Below are positions 33,219-46,440 of a stretch of 64,000 nucleotides of DNA, piece by piece. The DNA comes from Prinia subflava (lineage: Eukaryota > Chordata > Aves > Passeriformes > Cisticolidae). The position numbers and the translations under genes are program-made. Position 1 is the first letter of the stretch. Each line of letters starts with the position of its first letter. The notes below the pieces were generated by a model. It did no database searches. It was given only the letters and a program-made list of their open reading frames with translations, and was not told the origin of the DNA. The DNA is taken from contig NC_086247.1 of the NCBI RefSeq assembly GCF_021018805.1, forward strand, positions 3,301,501-3,365,500, read 5' to 3'.

Positions 33219-35026
33219 CTGAAATTTGAGGAACAGATGGAAAGAAGGGGTGACCTTCTTCCTTAGGACAAGAGCCACATCCTAGGACTGTCTGGCCATT
33301 TTCCACCTTACAAATCTCCAGTTATTGAAAATGAAGGTACAAAAGCAACATGCTCAGTCTCTCTTTCTTGCTTCCTTGGACATCTTGGTTTTGTCTTTTA
33401 AAATATTTAAATATATAATTTTTAGCTTGTTGTGAGCACTGGAAGTTCTACTTCATGTCTTGTGGCAATTGGGGGTTCACACAGTGAATTTTCTAGGACC
33501 CAACACCCATGGCAGGATTTCCATTGAGCAGAGGAGGTTGAACACAACAAGCAGCACAGTCTCCTCTGCTATTTCGGTGTGAATAAATTCAAATTTTAGC
33601 TCCTAAATGTTCAGGTCTTATCCCAGGAACCTGCCAATCAAACGTTTCCACACCAGGTATCCCTCCAGCAGTACCAGCATTTGCTTGCTCACTTCTTAGC
33701 CTCAGCTCCTAAATTCTCAGTGGAAAACATCTCCCCAGACTTCTTCATACAAGCCAAGATATACAGCCCTACCAAACCAAGCGTGGCTACCTTTAAAGTC
33801 ACCCTATTCCGTGGCTTTTTTGAAGTCAATGAGGAAAACAGCAAAATTTCCACAGGAGATGCATTTGGGTGTCAGAGTGCACCGGGAATTTATTCTTCCG
33901 TCAGCTTTATTCCTTTCAGCCATTAAAGCATAAGTGGTTTTCACAGGGTTATGGCATGCTTGGCAGTTTGGTGTACTATAAAATATCATTTATTTACACT
34001 CATACTCCTTAAGCAATTCAGATTTATTTGTGTGTTTGTGTGCTTGTGTGTGCATCTTTCCAGGGGTGGCTACACATTCACAAAGCTTCTTCTTTCCTTA
34101 CTTAATCATCTCATCTCCAAACATTGATTTCCTCTCCATTATCTTTCATGATTTAGTTTCTAGGATTTTTAACTTTTTTTTTTTTTTAATTTAAATTAAT
34201 GCAATGCTGCTTAAAACATCTAGGACTGACAGCCCTGAAGGAAAAATGCTGCTGTTTATCAACAGCAAAGGTGCACTGCCAGGAGCTGCAGCCCAATCTA
34301 ATCCGGAAGGAACAACTGCAGAACAGGTAGAGATGCTCAGATTTAAGATCTGTTACCAACCAGCCATTCACCCCATTAACACTCCTGGCAAGATGATTCA
34401 TTACTAAGACTCTTAAGTACTGGTAATTAATGGTAATGATTATGATTTAGCTCTCAGTGACAGAAGAACTCGTTGCCCTTATTTCTTTCCCCCTCTTTTA
34501 CACATCAGAATATTTTTCAAGCGTTTTGAGGTCATGGAGATGAAAGTTTGGCCTCCTCACCCCCACAGGCCAGAACAATTTAATGGCTCAGTGGTTGAGG
34601 ATGTCCAACACTTCCCATCAGTGGCTGCTGAAGACCCTGGTCTGTATGAGACCTTCACACTGGACAAAATTAATCACATCAAGAAACACAATTATTTCAC
34701 AGACCAATGGTCCAGCTAGGCAGAATAGTTTCAAAAAAGGCAGGAATGGCTGTTTTGATAAAACACCCAGTAAACAGGCAAATAACAGGATAATTCTTAC
34801 CTTCTGGCAGGTGATTCCTGCATGCACAAGTCACATGGAGATTTCAGTGTTAAACAGCCAGTCACAGATTTATCCATTATGAATCTATTCATTCTCCTTC
34901 AAAATGGTTTGAGGTTTTTTTTGTATTTCACTGTATTTTGGAGGGAAAACATGCAAAAAGTCACTGAGTGCTACCTGAGAAATTGCTTCTCTTTGCTTGG
35001 TCTGACTGCTCCACCACCCAGCCCTA
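33219..35026. other. unique DNA
   Basis: A GTGTGTTTGTGTGC-like low-complexity patch lies at 34029-34052 and a poly(T) near 34175-34187. No gene or repeat was recognised. Confidence 0.5.
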
Positions 35027-35180
35027 AATCACTGAGTCATTGAGGCTGGAAATGACCTTAAAGGCCATCGGGTCCAACCTTTGACCAAATGCCCCCATGC
35101 CCACTAAACCATTCCCCAAAATAAGCCCCATCTACTTGGTGTTTTCAACACTCACAGGGATGGTGACTCCAACACATGCA
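35027..35180 (-). mobile_element. CR1: CR1 LINE 3' fragment
   Basis: GAGTCATTGAGGCTGGAAAT, GACCTTAAAGGCCATCGGGT, CCACTAAACCATTCCCC and CACAGGGATGGTGACTCC are the complement of a CR1 3' end. Confidence 0.92.
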
Positions 35181-37147
35181 ATGAGCAAGACAGTGAATAA
35201 TTATGTCCTGATCATAACTCTTTCCATCACTCATAAGTTTGTAAAACTCTTTCATGTCATTCATTAATAATGTACTTTCCAGTTGTCTCTTCTCAAATAA
35301 GAGAAAAACACCAAGATTCTAGACTCTTCCATAATTTTCCATAGAAAAAAAGTCATCTGAGGATCTCCATGGGAGGCAGATTTTCAGGGATAGAACCATT
35401 CCCAGACATCCTGAGCAGTTCTGATGCCATTTGTCAGTGTTCACACTCTGTATAATGCTAGATGTGATGGTATTACCAGGTGTCCTGAAAAAAAGAGGAA
35501 TGATAAAGTCTGTATACTCTAATTGTTCCCCTTGGATCCACAAAACCCAATATCACTGAGTTCAGATTTCTCTGTGTTAGGCTATTTCAAATAGTTGTGA
35601 CTTCTTTCTTCTAAATGCGGGAAGACATTCAAATTGCAGAGGGATTTTTTTATAGTGAAATATAAATACCTCTTGGATGTTGAACTAAAACTTGAATTCT
35701 ACCTCTCTTTTTCTGTTATAAACCTTGCTAACCAGGATGTTAACGTTGTCATTTCTAAATTAGAAGATAAACACAAAGAAATTCATCAGGATGGATGTAT
35801 TTAAGAGTGCAGATGATCAGAGTGAGTGGCATATTTAGTTCTGGTGATTAATCTGCTAGAGAACACAGCCTGTGAGCCACATGAGCAAAGCAGCTCTCTC
35901 AATTTTATGGCAGTGATGCAGTAAAGGCATCCAGGTTCAAATCCTGATGAAGATGCAAATCTGAGACCAGACATGCCTGAAAGGAATTGTTGCTGCCTGA
36001 AAAATTGCACATCACCTGGGAGGTTTCTCAAAAAGAGTCTCACAAATTTAAAACAGCAAGGAAATTAGTTTTCTCCCTCGTGAAATGAATGACTTCCCAT
36101 GACTTTTCCCTCCTGGCTGAAATGTCAATCCAAGTCTCCAAGATGAGGAAACACATACCCAAGGTCTATAAAGAGGAGGGGGAAATCATGCACAAGATAT
36201 TCTAGTATATTAAAAACCTAGCAGGAAACATTTGCAATATCCTGTAGAGAATATCAGAATATAACATCAGTGTGTGTTACCCAAGCTGCACAGCCATGTG
36301 CAGGGGGCTGGCACAGTATCTTTTGCAGAAAATACTCCTTTTTATCCCAGGGCTGGAACACAAACACAGGCATGTGGAGATGGAGACCGTGCTTTTGAAT
36401 ATTTGCCATTTGAACCCTTAATTCCTGTTATTATGACTTCAAAGCCACCTGCCACCCTGAAGAGAACGTGGAACAACACAATGCACACAGGGTTTGTTTA
36501 TTCCCTTGGTTTTTAACCATGTTGGGATTTTGATTCAGGTTTGGAAACAGTTTAAAAGAGTGACCAAATTCTATCTGCTTTAAGCAAGCCCAGGGAGGAT
36601 CTTGTTTTTCTCTATCCCTGTATCTCTCTCATCCAGAGACTGACCTGATCCCTCTAATTTAGCACATTGATGCACATCTTGGTGATTTATTTGCAACCCA
36701 CAATGTGGATTGCAACATGGGAGTGCTTATGGAAAGACAAGAGAATAAGAATGAAAGGGACCTCCCCAGTGAAGCTCTAATTTGGCCAGTGACCAAAACA
36801 TACCAGGAGTTGTTGGGTTCCTAAATTGTAAAAGAGGCTGTGATTGAGTGTGTAATCCCCACGCTGGCCAGGAAAGGATCACAGAGCTGCCAGGGCTTTG
36901 CTTTTCTTTGTCCACTGTACCTCCATCAGCACATTTCCTCACCACAGGGACCTGCTTCACCCATCACCCAGCCTGGAACCCCTCACACTGTCCTCTGCCT
37001 GGCCTCAGTCTCATGACAAAACCTCAGTTTCAGCCCACACTCCCTCTCCTGAAGTCTGGGATGTGAACAGCTTCAACTCCTTAAAGACCAGTTTAACACT
37101 GAACAGCAAATTTCCTGAGTCTTGTTGGGTTTGTTTTGGTTTGGTTT

Positions 37148-37150
<3 letters not shown>
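35181..37150. other. unique DNA
   Basis: No gene or repeat was recognised. Confidence 0.5.

Positions 37151-37204
<54 letters not shown>
37151..37204. repeat. poly(T) tract, about 54 bp
   Basis: An uninterrupted T run. On the minus strand it could be the poly(A) tail of a retroposed transcript, but the preceding minus-strand sequence (37205 onward) resembles no gene I know and no flanking duplication is obvious. Homopolymer length in an assembly is unreliable. Confidence 0.95.
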
Positions 37205-37206
<2 letters not shown>

Positions 37207-40200
37207 ATACTGTGTTCTCTTAAGACTCTCCCAGCAGCTCTGAGAATAAAAATCAAAGGGCTGCAGGGTTCAGCTCACCTTGAGCCAGCTCTTTTGTCAG
37301 AGTAGAGAAATGAGAGAAATGTGCTATTGTGTGCACAAACCTCTGTGAACAAAATGAAACCTGGAGAGGTCTGTTTTGGATACCACCGGTGTAGATGATG
37401 TTGTGAAAATATTTTACAGTGCTGGCTGTTAAAAGATTTTCTGAGTGGGGCTCTCAGCCTTACGAAAGTGACAGCCAAGTGAAATCCCCGGGGCTTTTAT
37501 GCCAGCAGGGAATGGTGCCATGACCTGTTGTGAGAACTGGAAGAAAAAGATCTAATGGTCCTGAAAACACACGATTTTTTCCCCCCTTATTCACAAAGGA
37601 AGACTGAATCTGCCATCATTTGCCCATATTTTTGCAGATTCTATAAAATCTTTCTTCTAGCCCAGATTTCTGAAATATGATTCTTCCCAACTTCCCAGTT
37701 TAGGCTCCATCTCAAGAATCTGAAATTCCTCTTGTTCATTAGCCTGCAAATGGGCAAATGGCTCACTTGGTGAAAAACTCCACAGATGTGGGGAAAATTT
37801 AGCCAACAGATTTTCACAGCAATGATTTCCCCTCATCACAGAAACAAAGGCACAATTAAGGGACGGGAAACATCCGAATTATTTACTGATGATGAAAAGG
37901 AGAAAATTGGATTCATGTTTTCCAACTTCGAATATGGGAAAATGATGTCGCCCTCCTTTCCCCGGGCCACAAATCTTGGCTGTTGTCATTAGTCTTTTCA
38001 TTCTTTCTATTGTTCTCTCAAGAAGCTACAAATTGTCTATTTTCATCAGTTACTGAAACCACAGCAGAGCTGTTGCACTTAGAATATCAAAGGACTGGAG
38101 TTGTGAAAAGTTCAGCTTTCTTGAGGGGTTGCAGAATGGCACTGAAGTTTAAGGAAATTTCCTTTGGATTTACCAGCATGAGAGACAAGGTAGTAGGGAT
38201 CTCCTCCAGAAAAGACAAAGGCATAAAAAACCAGGAGAAATTTTCTCAGGGACTTCCCCTTTAGAGTGTTCTTCAGATTGTGATTTGAAAAAAGAAAATT
38301 TCAACCTCTAGATTTGTCATTGGATATGCCTGGGCCCAAATTTTGTGTATAATCCACTAGGATCTATTGAAGGCAGGAGAATGCAAATCCCCAAATAGCA
38401 TTCCAACTCCTTTTCCCAGGGATATAAGGCTGTCAGCTGCCTCTACCTTTCCATTAAGAAAGCTAACCTAGAAAATCCAAGGATGCCCTTTCTGAACACC
38501 AGCACCAAAATTCTGCCACTGTGGAGATTTATTCATCACCCACCTGGGGTCAATAAACCAACTAGGACAAAACCACACCTGCAGGGGTCAGACAGGAGAA
38601 ATGCTTTGAAATGTTGCTCAGGTGCTCAGGACACGATGAGAAATGTCAAGGTCTTGACCCAAGTTTGACATGGCAAATAGCAAGTGCCAAGGTGATGGTG
38701 ATTTTTCACTTCCAGTAAAATAAATCCTTCCCACTGTTTGGGAGATTCACGGATGTAACCTCATATCTTCTGCATATCAGGGAGTTTCCAGCAAGTGGAA
38801 GAGATCCTCATTGGAAGAGACACATCCATGCCCTCAACCTCTGGTTCTGGTGCCAGCTCTCTGCCTGGATCCTGCAAATCCAAGAGGAATCAACTCTTTA
38901 ATCACTGGGGCATCACAAGGCTCTGCTGGCAATCTTTTAATTTTGTGTTCCCGGCTGCATCTATTATCAAAACAGGGCAACTGAAATTTAGCACCCAAAA
39001 ATTAGAGGAAACATTTGCCTTCAATTATGTGAACTATGCATGATCCCAGAAATGGAAACATTTTGAAAATTTGCTCCTAAGGATCTGAAAAACCCTCAGA
39101 AGACACAATATTGAACATAAGAGAAGAGCCCAAGACGATATTTTTAGTTTTATCTTTAGAAAAGGGTTGAGTAAGGTTCAAGGATAAACTGGGATAAACT
39201 TGCTGCAGTCACTGAACAGGAAAACAGAAACAACATATTGTCTGTCTTCTTCCTAAATTATCATGATGTTCTGGGCACAAAATAAAGTATGAATCTGAGG
39301 TTGAATGTGATCACATAATTAAAGACTACCTTAAAATGTGATCCCAGTCATGTGTTTTTCTTTGCTTGGTGTATTTGATATTTTCACTATTTGTCCACAG
39401 AGTAGTAAATATATAAAGGCAAAAAGTAATAAAAATTAAAAGACCTCAAAAGCAGCCTGGAGATTTTTATCAGTAATGACTGGAGACAAAGAGAAATAGA
39501 AGGTGAAATAGAGACAGATGTGGAGAGAAAACCATCAGGAGACATTGTAGGGGTCCTTCATAACCCCCATTAACGGGGTTAGAAAATCAGAGCAATGAGG
39601 TGTTGTAGGGTCTAAGGAAAGCTGAGAGGACAGAATGCCACAAAGTGAGGTCAAAGATTAATTTAATGTGGGCATAAAACTGAACCTTCATATCATGAGG
39701 AACTCCAGGACCTTGCCATCTGTCCTGGCTGAATGTGCCGGCAAATTAGTGACAATATGGACAAAATCATAAGGTGGGGAGACCTGGAAATATGAAACCT
39801 TATTAGAAAATAAAAGCAGATCAATTTCGATTTCATTTGGTCAAGAAAGAAGTGAACCTTTTCTGATAATGCACTAATGTACATTGGTCTCAATACAATT
39901 CATAAATAGAATATTACAATTGAAAAAAACATAAATCATAAATAAGTGATGGTAAGATCAGATTAATTCCTTCAACTTAGCAAAATGATAAGAAACAGTG
40001 AAATTATCTACTTGACTACTTTTAGGCTGAAAATTTAATTCCTCGCAAAATAAAGTTCAGAAAAATGTGCATTTTCTAAACAGAATTTTTTTTCCACTGA
40101 GATTTGTTTGCAACAGGCAAGATGTTGCTAGGTGGGAAAAAATGACGATATATAGACACATAAGAAAGGCTGTTCATAAAAGTGCAACAAAGGAAGTAGT

Positions 40201-40456
40201 TATGAGATTTTCATATTTATTTTCCTAGAAAATCAGAATCCAAATAATTGATTTGTTGTCTTGGATAATTATAATGCCATTTTCTAATCAATAGTAAAAG
40301 TAGAAAAAATAATACATAAAAAATAAATCAAGAATTGAGATTGGTGATTTTATTGTAGTTGCTGGAAATTGAAAGGGAAATGTCAAGGATGGGCTGGACT
40401 AAGGATGTGTCAAAGTGTGTGACAGTGTGGGAATTATCTTTTGAGCAATAAGTTAA

Positions 40457-40457
<1 letters not shown>
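37205..40457. other. 3.2 kb of unique DNA
   Basis: The AT content rises after about 39.3 kb. No gene or repeat was recognised. Confidence 0.5.

Positions 40458-40542
<85 letters not shown>
40458..40542. repeat. (ATT)n trinucleotide microsatellite, about 28 units
   Basis: Pure ATT repeats over 85 bp. The long poly-N, poly-I and poly-L frames that cross it are artefacts. Confidence 0.98.
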
Positions 40543-40543
<1 letters not shown>

Positions 40544-41056
40544 AGGTTCCTGTGACTGGATATGGGAATGCCCAAGGGAAGAGGAGCTGGGTGAATCCTG
40601 TGAACTCATTTGGAGACTTTGGAGAACGCCTGAAGAGCAAAGGATGAGTCTATCAAAAACAAACCAGAAAATTATGAAGAGACTTGTGAGAAGGAATTAC
40701 AAGACCTAAAAGGTGTCAGGATTTCATGGAGGAGAAGAAGGAATACAACCTGAGCAGAAAATGAATCAGAGTCTTTGGGCAAAATTTAGCCCTCATTCTT
40801 TGTACATTCCTCTTTTTTATTGTTGTTGTTGTAAAGAAAATAATCTTCCAGGAAGTCATTACATCGATTCCCTGTCACATTAACCCATGCTGAAAACTAA
40901 GGTTCTGCCAAGGGAGACAATAGAAATGAAAGATTTGATTTCTCTCTCTCTCTATTTTTGATGGAAGCTATTCCAGCTCAGGTGTCTTTGCATTATTAAT
41001 TCTCCCTCATTTATTGGCCTCAGTGTTCTCCACCAAACTTGTTAATACAGACCACA
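40543..41056. other. unique DNA
   Basis: It contains (GTT)n-like and (TC)n patches at about 40820 and 40945-40957. Nothing else was recognised. Confidence 0.5.
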
Positions 41057-41458
41057 GGATCCCAGAATCACTAAGGCTGGAAAAGACCTCTAAGGGCATC
41101 AAGCCCAGTCTTTAACCCAGCACTGCCAGGTCCACACTAAACCATGTCCCCAAGCACCACATCTACACATTCTCTGAACACTTCCAGGGGTGGTGATTCT
41201 ACCACTGCCCTGGGCAACCTGTTCCAATGCTGGACCATCCTTCCAGTAAAAAAATTTTTTTAATATCCAATCCTTATTTCCTCTGGCAATATTTGAGGTC
41301 CTTTCACTTGTTACCTGAGAGCAGAGACTGACCCTCACCTGGTTACAACTTCCTCTCAGGTAGGCTTAGAGAGTGATAAGGTCTCCCTGAGCCTCCTTTT
41401 CTCTGGGCTGAGCCCCTCCAGCTCCCTCAGCCACTCCTCATCAGACTTGTGCTCCAAA
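41057..41458 (-). mobile_element. CR1: CR1 LINE 3' fragment
   Basis: AGAATCACTAAGGCTGGAAA, CAGCACTGCCAGGTCCACAC, TAAACCATGTCCCCAAGC, GGGCAACCTGTTCCAATGCT, GAGCCTCCTTTTCTCTGGGC and CTCATCAGACTTGTGCTCC are the complement of about 400 bp of the CR1 3' end, one of the longest copies here. Confidence 0.95.
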
Positions 41459-42689
41459 TGATGTTGGTATTTTCTGGATTGGGGGCACAGGAACAAATCC
41501 TTATGGTGCAAACACAGCTGTGGTGCTCAAGCAGAATTCTTTGGGGTCTCTGGAATGGGGGAGGATGCTCAGACTCTTGGCCTGTAGTGAGGTCATTGCA
41601 GCAGGATATCCAACACAAGACTTATCCTCAGGTATGGTGGTGCACACCTGCCTGGGGCCTGAAGATCAAATCCTTCCCACAGAGAAGCAATCATTGCTAA
41701 TACAGACCCAGAAAAGGTCTGTTTCTTGAACTAAGATGATAATATTAGCTGCTATTTTTGTCTTTGGATGCATATCAGCAATGTCCTCCCTGAAAGAGTT
41801 TCCTTGATGGATCCATTTGTTGTGCTGAATGTCACTTCCCCAGTAATCTCCATGCACCTGAACCTAAATCCATGTCTTTGAGCAGCCTGCCCTGTTTCCT
41901 GCAGCTCTGTCTCTCCCATTTTCTCTCTGGTGGTTGCACATTACCCGAGGCTGTACTAGTTGAACTCTCTAGCAGGAGTTTTCTGTCTGTTCTTTGCTGT
42001 CAAGGGAACAGGCAATTTAGCAGTACAGCTGTTTGAAAACGCTGTGCTGGGAGATTTTCAGCTTTAACAGCTCATTGCAGGGCTTGTTTGTTTTTGTTTT
42101 TTAATTACTTCTCATTCTGAAATGTGTGCTGTTCGTTGTAATCCATCACATGTAAGGATATAATTTATCATGTTGCAAAGTTGAAACTGGAAAAAAGAAA
42201 AGCCATACAGTTTCAAAACTTTCTTTTTCCTTGTGGATTTTTTACTTCTCATTGTAAATATTCATTCCAGTCTGGAATGATGTTTTTCTTCAAAACAAAT
42301 CAGTATTTATGGTACAAAGGATATTCTGAATTTTTCTCACTTCTAATAGGTGGATTGAGAAGCTGGTGATGGCTCCTCAGTTTAAAGGGAGGTGGGATGT
42401 TTTAATCAAGGGATGATATTCCTTTGCCAAACATCATCCCGAGCTGTATTTAGGTGCTGCTGTGAGAGAAAGAATGCTTTTTAAATTGCATTCACAGCCT
42501 GTTGCCATTGAATATCCTGCAATGGAGTGGGCATCACTGAATTTCTGTAACAGGAGCCAATTGGTGCATTCACCTTTGAAAGAGTGCAAACCAGTCTCAG
42601 TCGATTTTCCTGCTTGGTTCTCTTGTGCTTCCAGGTCAGTGTCCTCTGTCTGTCCTGTTACAGTGTCTACTCTCATTTATTCTTCATTA
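41459..42689. other. unique DNA
   Basis: No gene or repeat was recognised. The open frames of 60-83 codons overlap on both strands and have no family resemblance. Confidence 0.5.
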
Positions 42690-43116
42690 CAAAGCTGGTG
42701 AAGGGTCTTGAGGGTAACTCCTACAAGGAGCAGCTAAGGGAGCTGGGTTTGTTTAGCCTGGTGAAAAGAAAGCTCAGGGAAGGTCTTGCTGCTCTCTAAA
42801 ACTCCCTGACAAGTGGCTGTAGCCAGGTGAGGCTTGGCCTTTCCTCCCAGGCAGCAAGCAACAGGATGAGAGGACATGGCCTCAGCCTTCTCCAGAGGAG
42901 GTTCATGTTGGGTATCAGGAAGAATTTCTTCACAGAAAGGGTGGTGAGGCACTGGAAGGGGCTGCCCAGGGAGGTGGTGGAGTCCCCATCCCTGGAGATG
43001 TTGAAGAAACAACTGGATGTGGTACCCAGTGCTCTGGTCTGCTTGAGAAGTTGGGGATCAGACAAAGGTTGAAGATCTTGGAGGTCTTTTCCAACTCTAA
43101 AGATTCTGTGATTGCC
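42690..43116 (+). mobile_element. CR1: CR1 LINE 3' fragment with ORF2 C-terminal remnant
   Basis: AGCTGGTGAAGGGTCTTGAG, GAGCAGCTAAGGGAGCTGGG, GAAGAATTTCTTCACAGAAA, GTGGTGGAGTCCCCATCC and TTGGAGGTCTTTTCCAACTC follow CR1 in sense orientation for about 425 bp. The open frame at 42827-43072 is the CR1 ORF2 C-terminus ([20 protein letters not shown]), not a host gene. Upstream ORF2 is missing, so it cannot move by itself. Confidence 0.96.
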
Positions 43117-44997
43117 ACCCATTCCTCCCTTGGCCCGTCAGTGGTTTTCCCTGGATGTAAGCACAACAAATGAACAGAGTCTTTTCCCTGGGAAGGTCAC
43201 AGACACTGACAAATAAATCCTGGCAGCTCTTCCTGCAACAGATTGGCACTCCTTTGCTCTGCCACTCTGCACCCAGAGCAGGGAGGAGGAGGACAAAGAG
43301 GAGCACAGGTGGGCAGTACAAGCCCCTGTCAAAACCCATCCTCCAGCCTGCAGCCATTCAGAGAGAGCAGAGCTCTCTCACTGGATTCCACACTGACACA
43401 GGCATCCATCCTCCAGGCTGCCAGCCAGCAGATAGATCTGATCACAGGCTGGTGACTGACAGAGGTGACTTCTTAAACCACTGAGGCAAGATTATCCAGG
43501 GCTCCTTTGTCAGCTCCCTGCAGCTGCAAGCAGGGAACATTTTGGCAGGCAGCTGCCCTGACTGCTCGCGCTCTGTCTCACACACAAGCGCACATTTGTG
43601 CACAAGTGAAGGAATCACTTAGCAGATGTACACACAACAGCTCCTAAACTGTGCCTTTATTTTGCAGTCACAACAGTCAGCACCATGGAAATCAGGCATT
43701 GATCAAAATTATTGAACAATTAAGGCATGATAATGAGCATCTAATACGGCTGCTAATGTAATTACAGTGTCATATCACTTAAAGCCGTGCTGCTGGGTGG
43801 TGAGGCAGGGTGCTGGAATATTAAGGGCATCTCTCACTCCTGTGCTCATTCTACATATTCCAAAAATGCAGTGAAGTGAACCTGGGGAGGAACAAAAGCA
43901 AAAACTGGAGATAAAAATGTCACTAGCAGTGCCACCGATTGTCCACACAAGTGGCTTTCCAATGGATAGATACCAAAGTTAGTTTTATTTGATGCATTAT
44001 ATTTGAAGAAGAAATAGAAAAAGGAGAAAAATTTTGCTTCCAGACAAAGAAGTTTAAGGGTGTGAGAACAAAAAGAGGAGGAAGCTGAAAATACAAGTCA
44101 GAAATTATCATGCAGGTGGAGCACAGAAAACAATTTTATTCTTTCCACTGGCCATGATCCCTTGACTGTGGATAAGGCTTGTAGGATAGTAACAATCCGC
44201 TTGTCTTACAAGTGTAAATACTGCTTCAGGGAATATTTGCAGTTCAAGAGGGAGTCTCAGGTTTGTGTGCAAAGCATAAGGAACGCGGATTGGTTCTGCT
44301 AATCATGCTCGTGCAAAAGTCAGGCACATATGTAGGAGAACGTGCACGTTCAAAGGTGCCTGTGCTTCATTTGCAAATGAAAAGTGTATCTTCCTTCCAT
44401 ATGTAACATGCCAAACTGAGAGGATCCAAAAAAATCCCCAAAACTCTGCCTGTCTTGCACTTCCAATGCTGTAAAAGCTTAAAAAGTGTTGAACCTTCTT
44501 TCCAAATGTGGCTCTAAGTACCTTCAGCATCATCATTTCATGGAGCAGTAATGATGCAATGGAGGATGACTCAACATTCAAGTACCATTTAAGATCATGA
44601 GTTATTTCTTTTAGATCATATTTCCATCTTCTCAAGGGAGAATCCCAGAGTTAGGACATGTAAATGACCAGATTTATCAAGGGACTGTTTTACTTAGTTG
44701 ACTGTGTCTAAAATTTAGTCCTGAAATTTTAAAGCATTTCACCATTCTTTAGCCATGTAAAGTGTAGGTAACCCTGTTGGTCCAGTCACGTATGTTGTGG
44801 GTGACCTCAACTAATTTTCAGTGTTTAAATCAACCTTAAGTGAAATCCACTTAGCTTAAACTTAAGTATTTGCCTATAGATATGGATCAGTGCTTAAATG
44901 TTTATTGTAGCCTGTGGATAACTAACCAGTCATAGGGGGAAACCATTAGGGATATAATTAATGTGTCTAAAAATATGCTTTTGAGGTGATCCCTCCC
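43117..44997. other. unique DNA with a motif-dense segment
   Basis: No gene was recognised. 43690-43790 is rich in TAAT/ATTA cores with little repeat character (see findings). Frames of 104 and 110 codons (43170-43484 plus, 44303-44635 minus) resemble no family. Confidence 0.45.
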
Positions 44998-45050
44998 CTC
45001 TGATCTGTTCTGGTAAGACCCCACCTGCAGTGCTGCACCTGAAATATTCT
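44998..45050 (+). mobile_element. CR1: possible CR1 ORF2 remnant
   Basis: TGTTCTGGTAAGACCCCACC and TGCAGTGCTGCACCTG resemble the CR1 ORF2 phrase 'tctggtgagaccccacctggagtgctgc'. Only about 50 bp match, so this is weak. Confidence 0.4.
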
Positions 45051-46333
45051 CCAATACACCTCTGCATCAGCTGAGGGAGGTTCAGTTGTCTCAGCAAAGG
45101 TGATCTGGTGCTGTGTGAGATGCCCTGAGATTCCTCTTGTGGATGTCTGAGGTATAAAAAACATCCACAGGAAATATCCCAGGTTTTGATGCTTCTGTCC
45201 TTGTGGTGCCAGGCTGGATAGATAAAGATATATATATTCAAGGCAGTATCAGGTTTCTTTAGAAGTTGTGAACCTGTGCATGTTTCAGATGCATAAACAC
45301 AAGCTTTTAGTTCCATTTTTGTTGTGTTGGGTTATCTGTCCTGCATCCAGTTGGTAGGGCAGAGATCCTCTGTCAGGTCTGCCAATTTCCCATTGAAAGG
45401 TCTCAGCTGGCATGAGATATCCATGGTGATTGATAGAGTCAATTTAGAGGGAAATCTAGAGGGAAATTCACCTGGCCAGATACAAGAATTTGTTTTAGGA
45501 TGAGGTGAATTAGCTTTAAAATCCATTAACACTGCTGTCTCTTTCCCCCTTAACCATAAAGGCAACCCATGATGATCTCCTATAATCACCTATCTCAAGT
45601 GCTGTTAATACCACATTTAATGAAATTCATCATAACAAAACCAATGGACCTCTTTTTATTTGTAGACAATTCATAATTTTTTTTTCTGTTTTATTTTGGT
45701 AGTTGCCTTGGTTTAGGGAAATACAGAATTTTTTGCCTATAAATGGAGTTCTTACATCTTGTTTTCTCTGGGAACCACAGAACTCACAAAAAGTAAATTA
45801 CTTCCTTGGAAGAAGAGATCTGATCTTTTTTTTGACAGTCTCTTTTCTCACCTCATTATTTCTCCATCACAATAACTAAAGCTGTCAGATTCCTGACGGA
45901 AAGCTGCAAGGGAAGCATGTTGCAAGCAGCTGGTCCTCACAGAGCTGTTGATTCCCTGCTCTCCCCACTCTGTTCCCAAATGTAGAATGCACAAACAAAG
46001 TAAAACAAAGCAGAAAATATCTTTTCTTCCATTGGTGCAGGTTTGCTAAAGGAACTGGGAAATTCACTGACATGTTCACAAATGTGAGACTAGAAATAAA
46101 AAAAAAAAATAATAAGATAACTGGATGATGAAAAGTGTGAGTGGGTTTGTTGAGCTGGGATCAAAGGATCTGTGTCATGGATGGGTTATCCTCCTTCCCT
46201 CCCTTGGCTTCTGGACATCAGGGTTTGCTGGATGTGCTTTGAGACCCACAGAAGGAAAGCAGGGTATAGAACCTAGGAATTATGGGATAATTCCCTAGGA
46301 ATTCTAGCTGATGCTGGATCTAAAAAAGAAGTT
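45051..46333. other. unique DNA
   Basis: Short T runs lie near 45679-45687 and an A run near 46099-46107. No gene or repeat was recognised. Confidence 0.5.
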
Positions 46334-46440
46334 ATCATAGAATCATAGAGTCATAGGATCATAAAATGGCCTGGGTTGGAAGGGGCCTTAAAGATCATCT
46401 CATTCCACCCCTCCTGCCTGGGCACCTTCCACTGCTGTGT
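46334..46440 (-). mobile_element. CR1: CR1 LINE 3' tail fragment
   Basis: Three CATAGAATCATAGAGTCATAGGATCATA-type tail units are followed by GGTTGGAAGGGGCCTTAAAG and ATCATCTCATTCCACC, the complement of a CR1 3' end. Confidence 0.92.

Noticed and set aside
34583..34650. TGGCTCAGTGG, an exact tRNA A-box match
   Set aside because: No convincing B box (GGTTCGANNCC) at the right distance and no cloverleaf, so not called a tRNA or tRNA-derived SINE.
37011..37305. Frames with poly-K or poly-F runs
   Set aside because: They cross the 54-bp poly(T) tract.
40328..40647. Open frames with long poly-I, poly-N or poly-L runs
   Set aside because: Artefacts of the (ATT)n microsatellite.
42827..43072. 81-codon plus-strand frame with protein-like composition
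   Set aside because: It is the C-terminal remnant of CR1 ORF2 ([22 protein letters not shown]), not a host gene. The frames at 9568-9750, 10482-10853 and 26827-27033 (minus) are likewise CR1.
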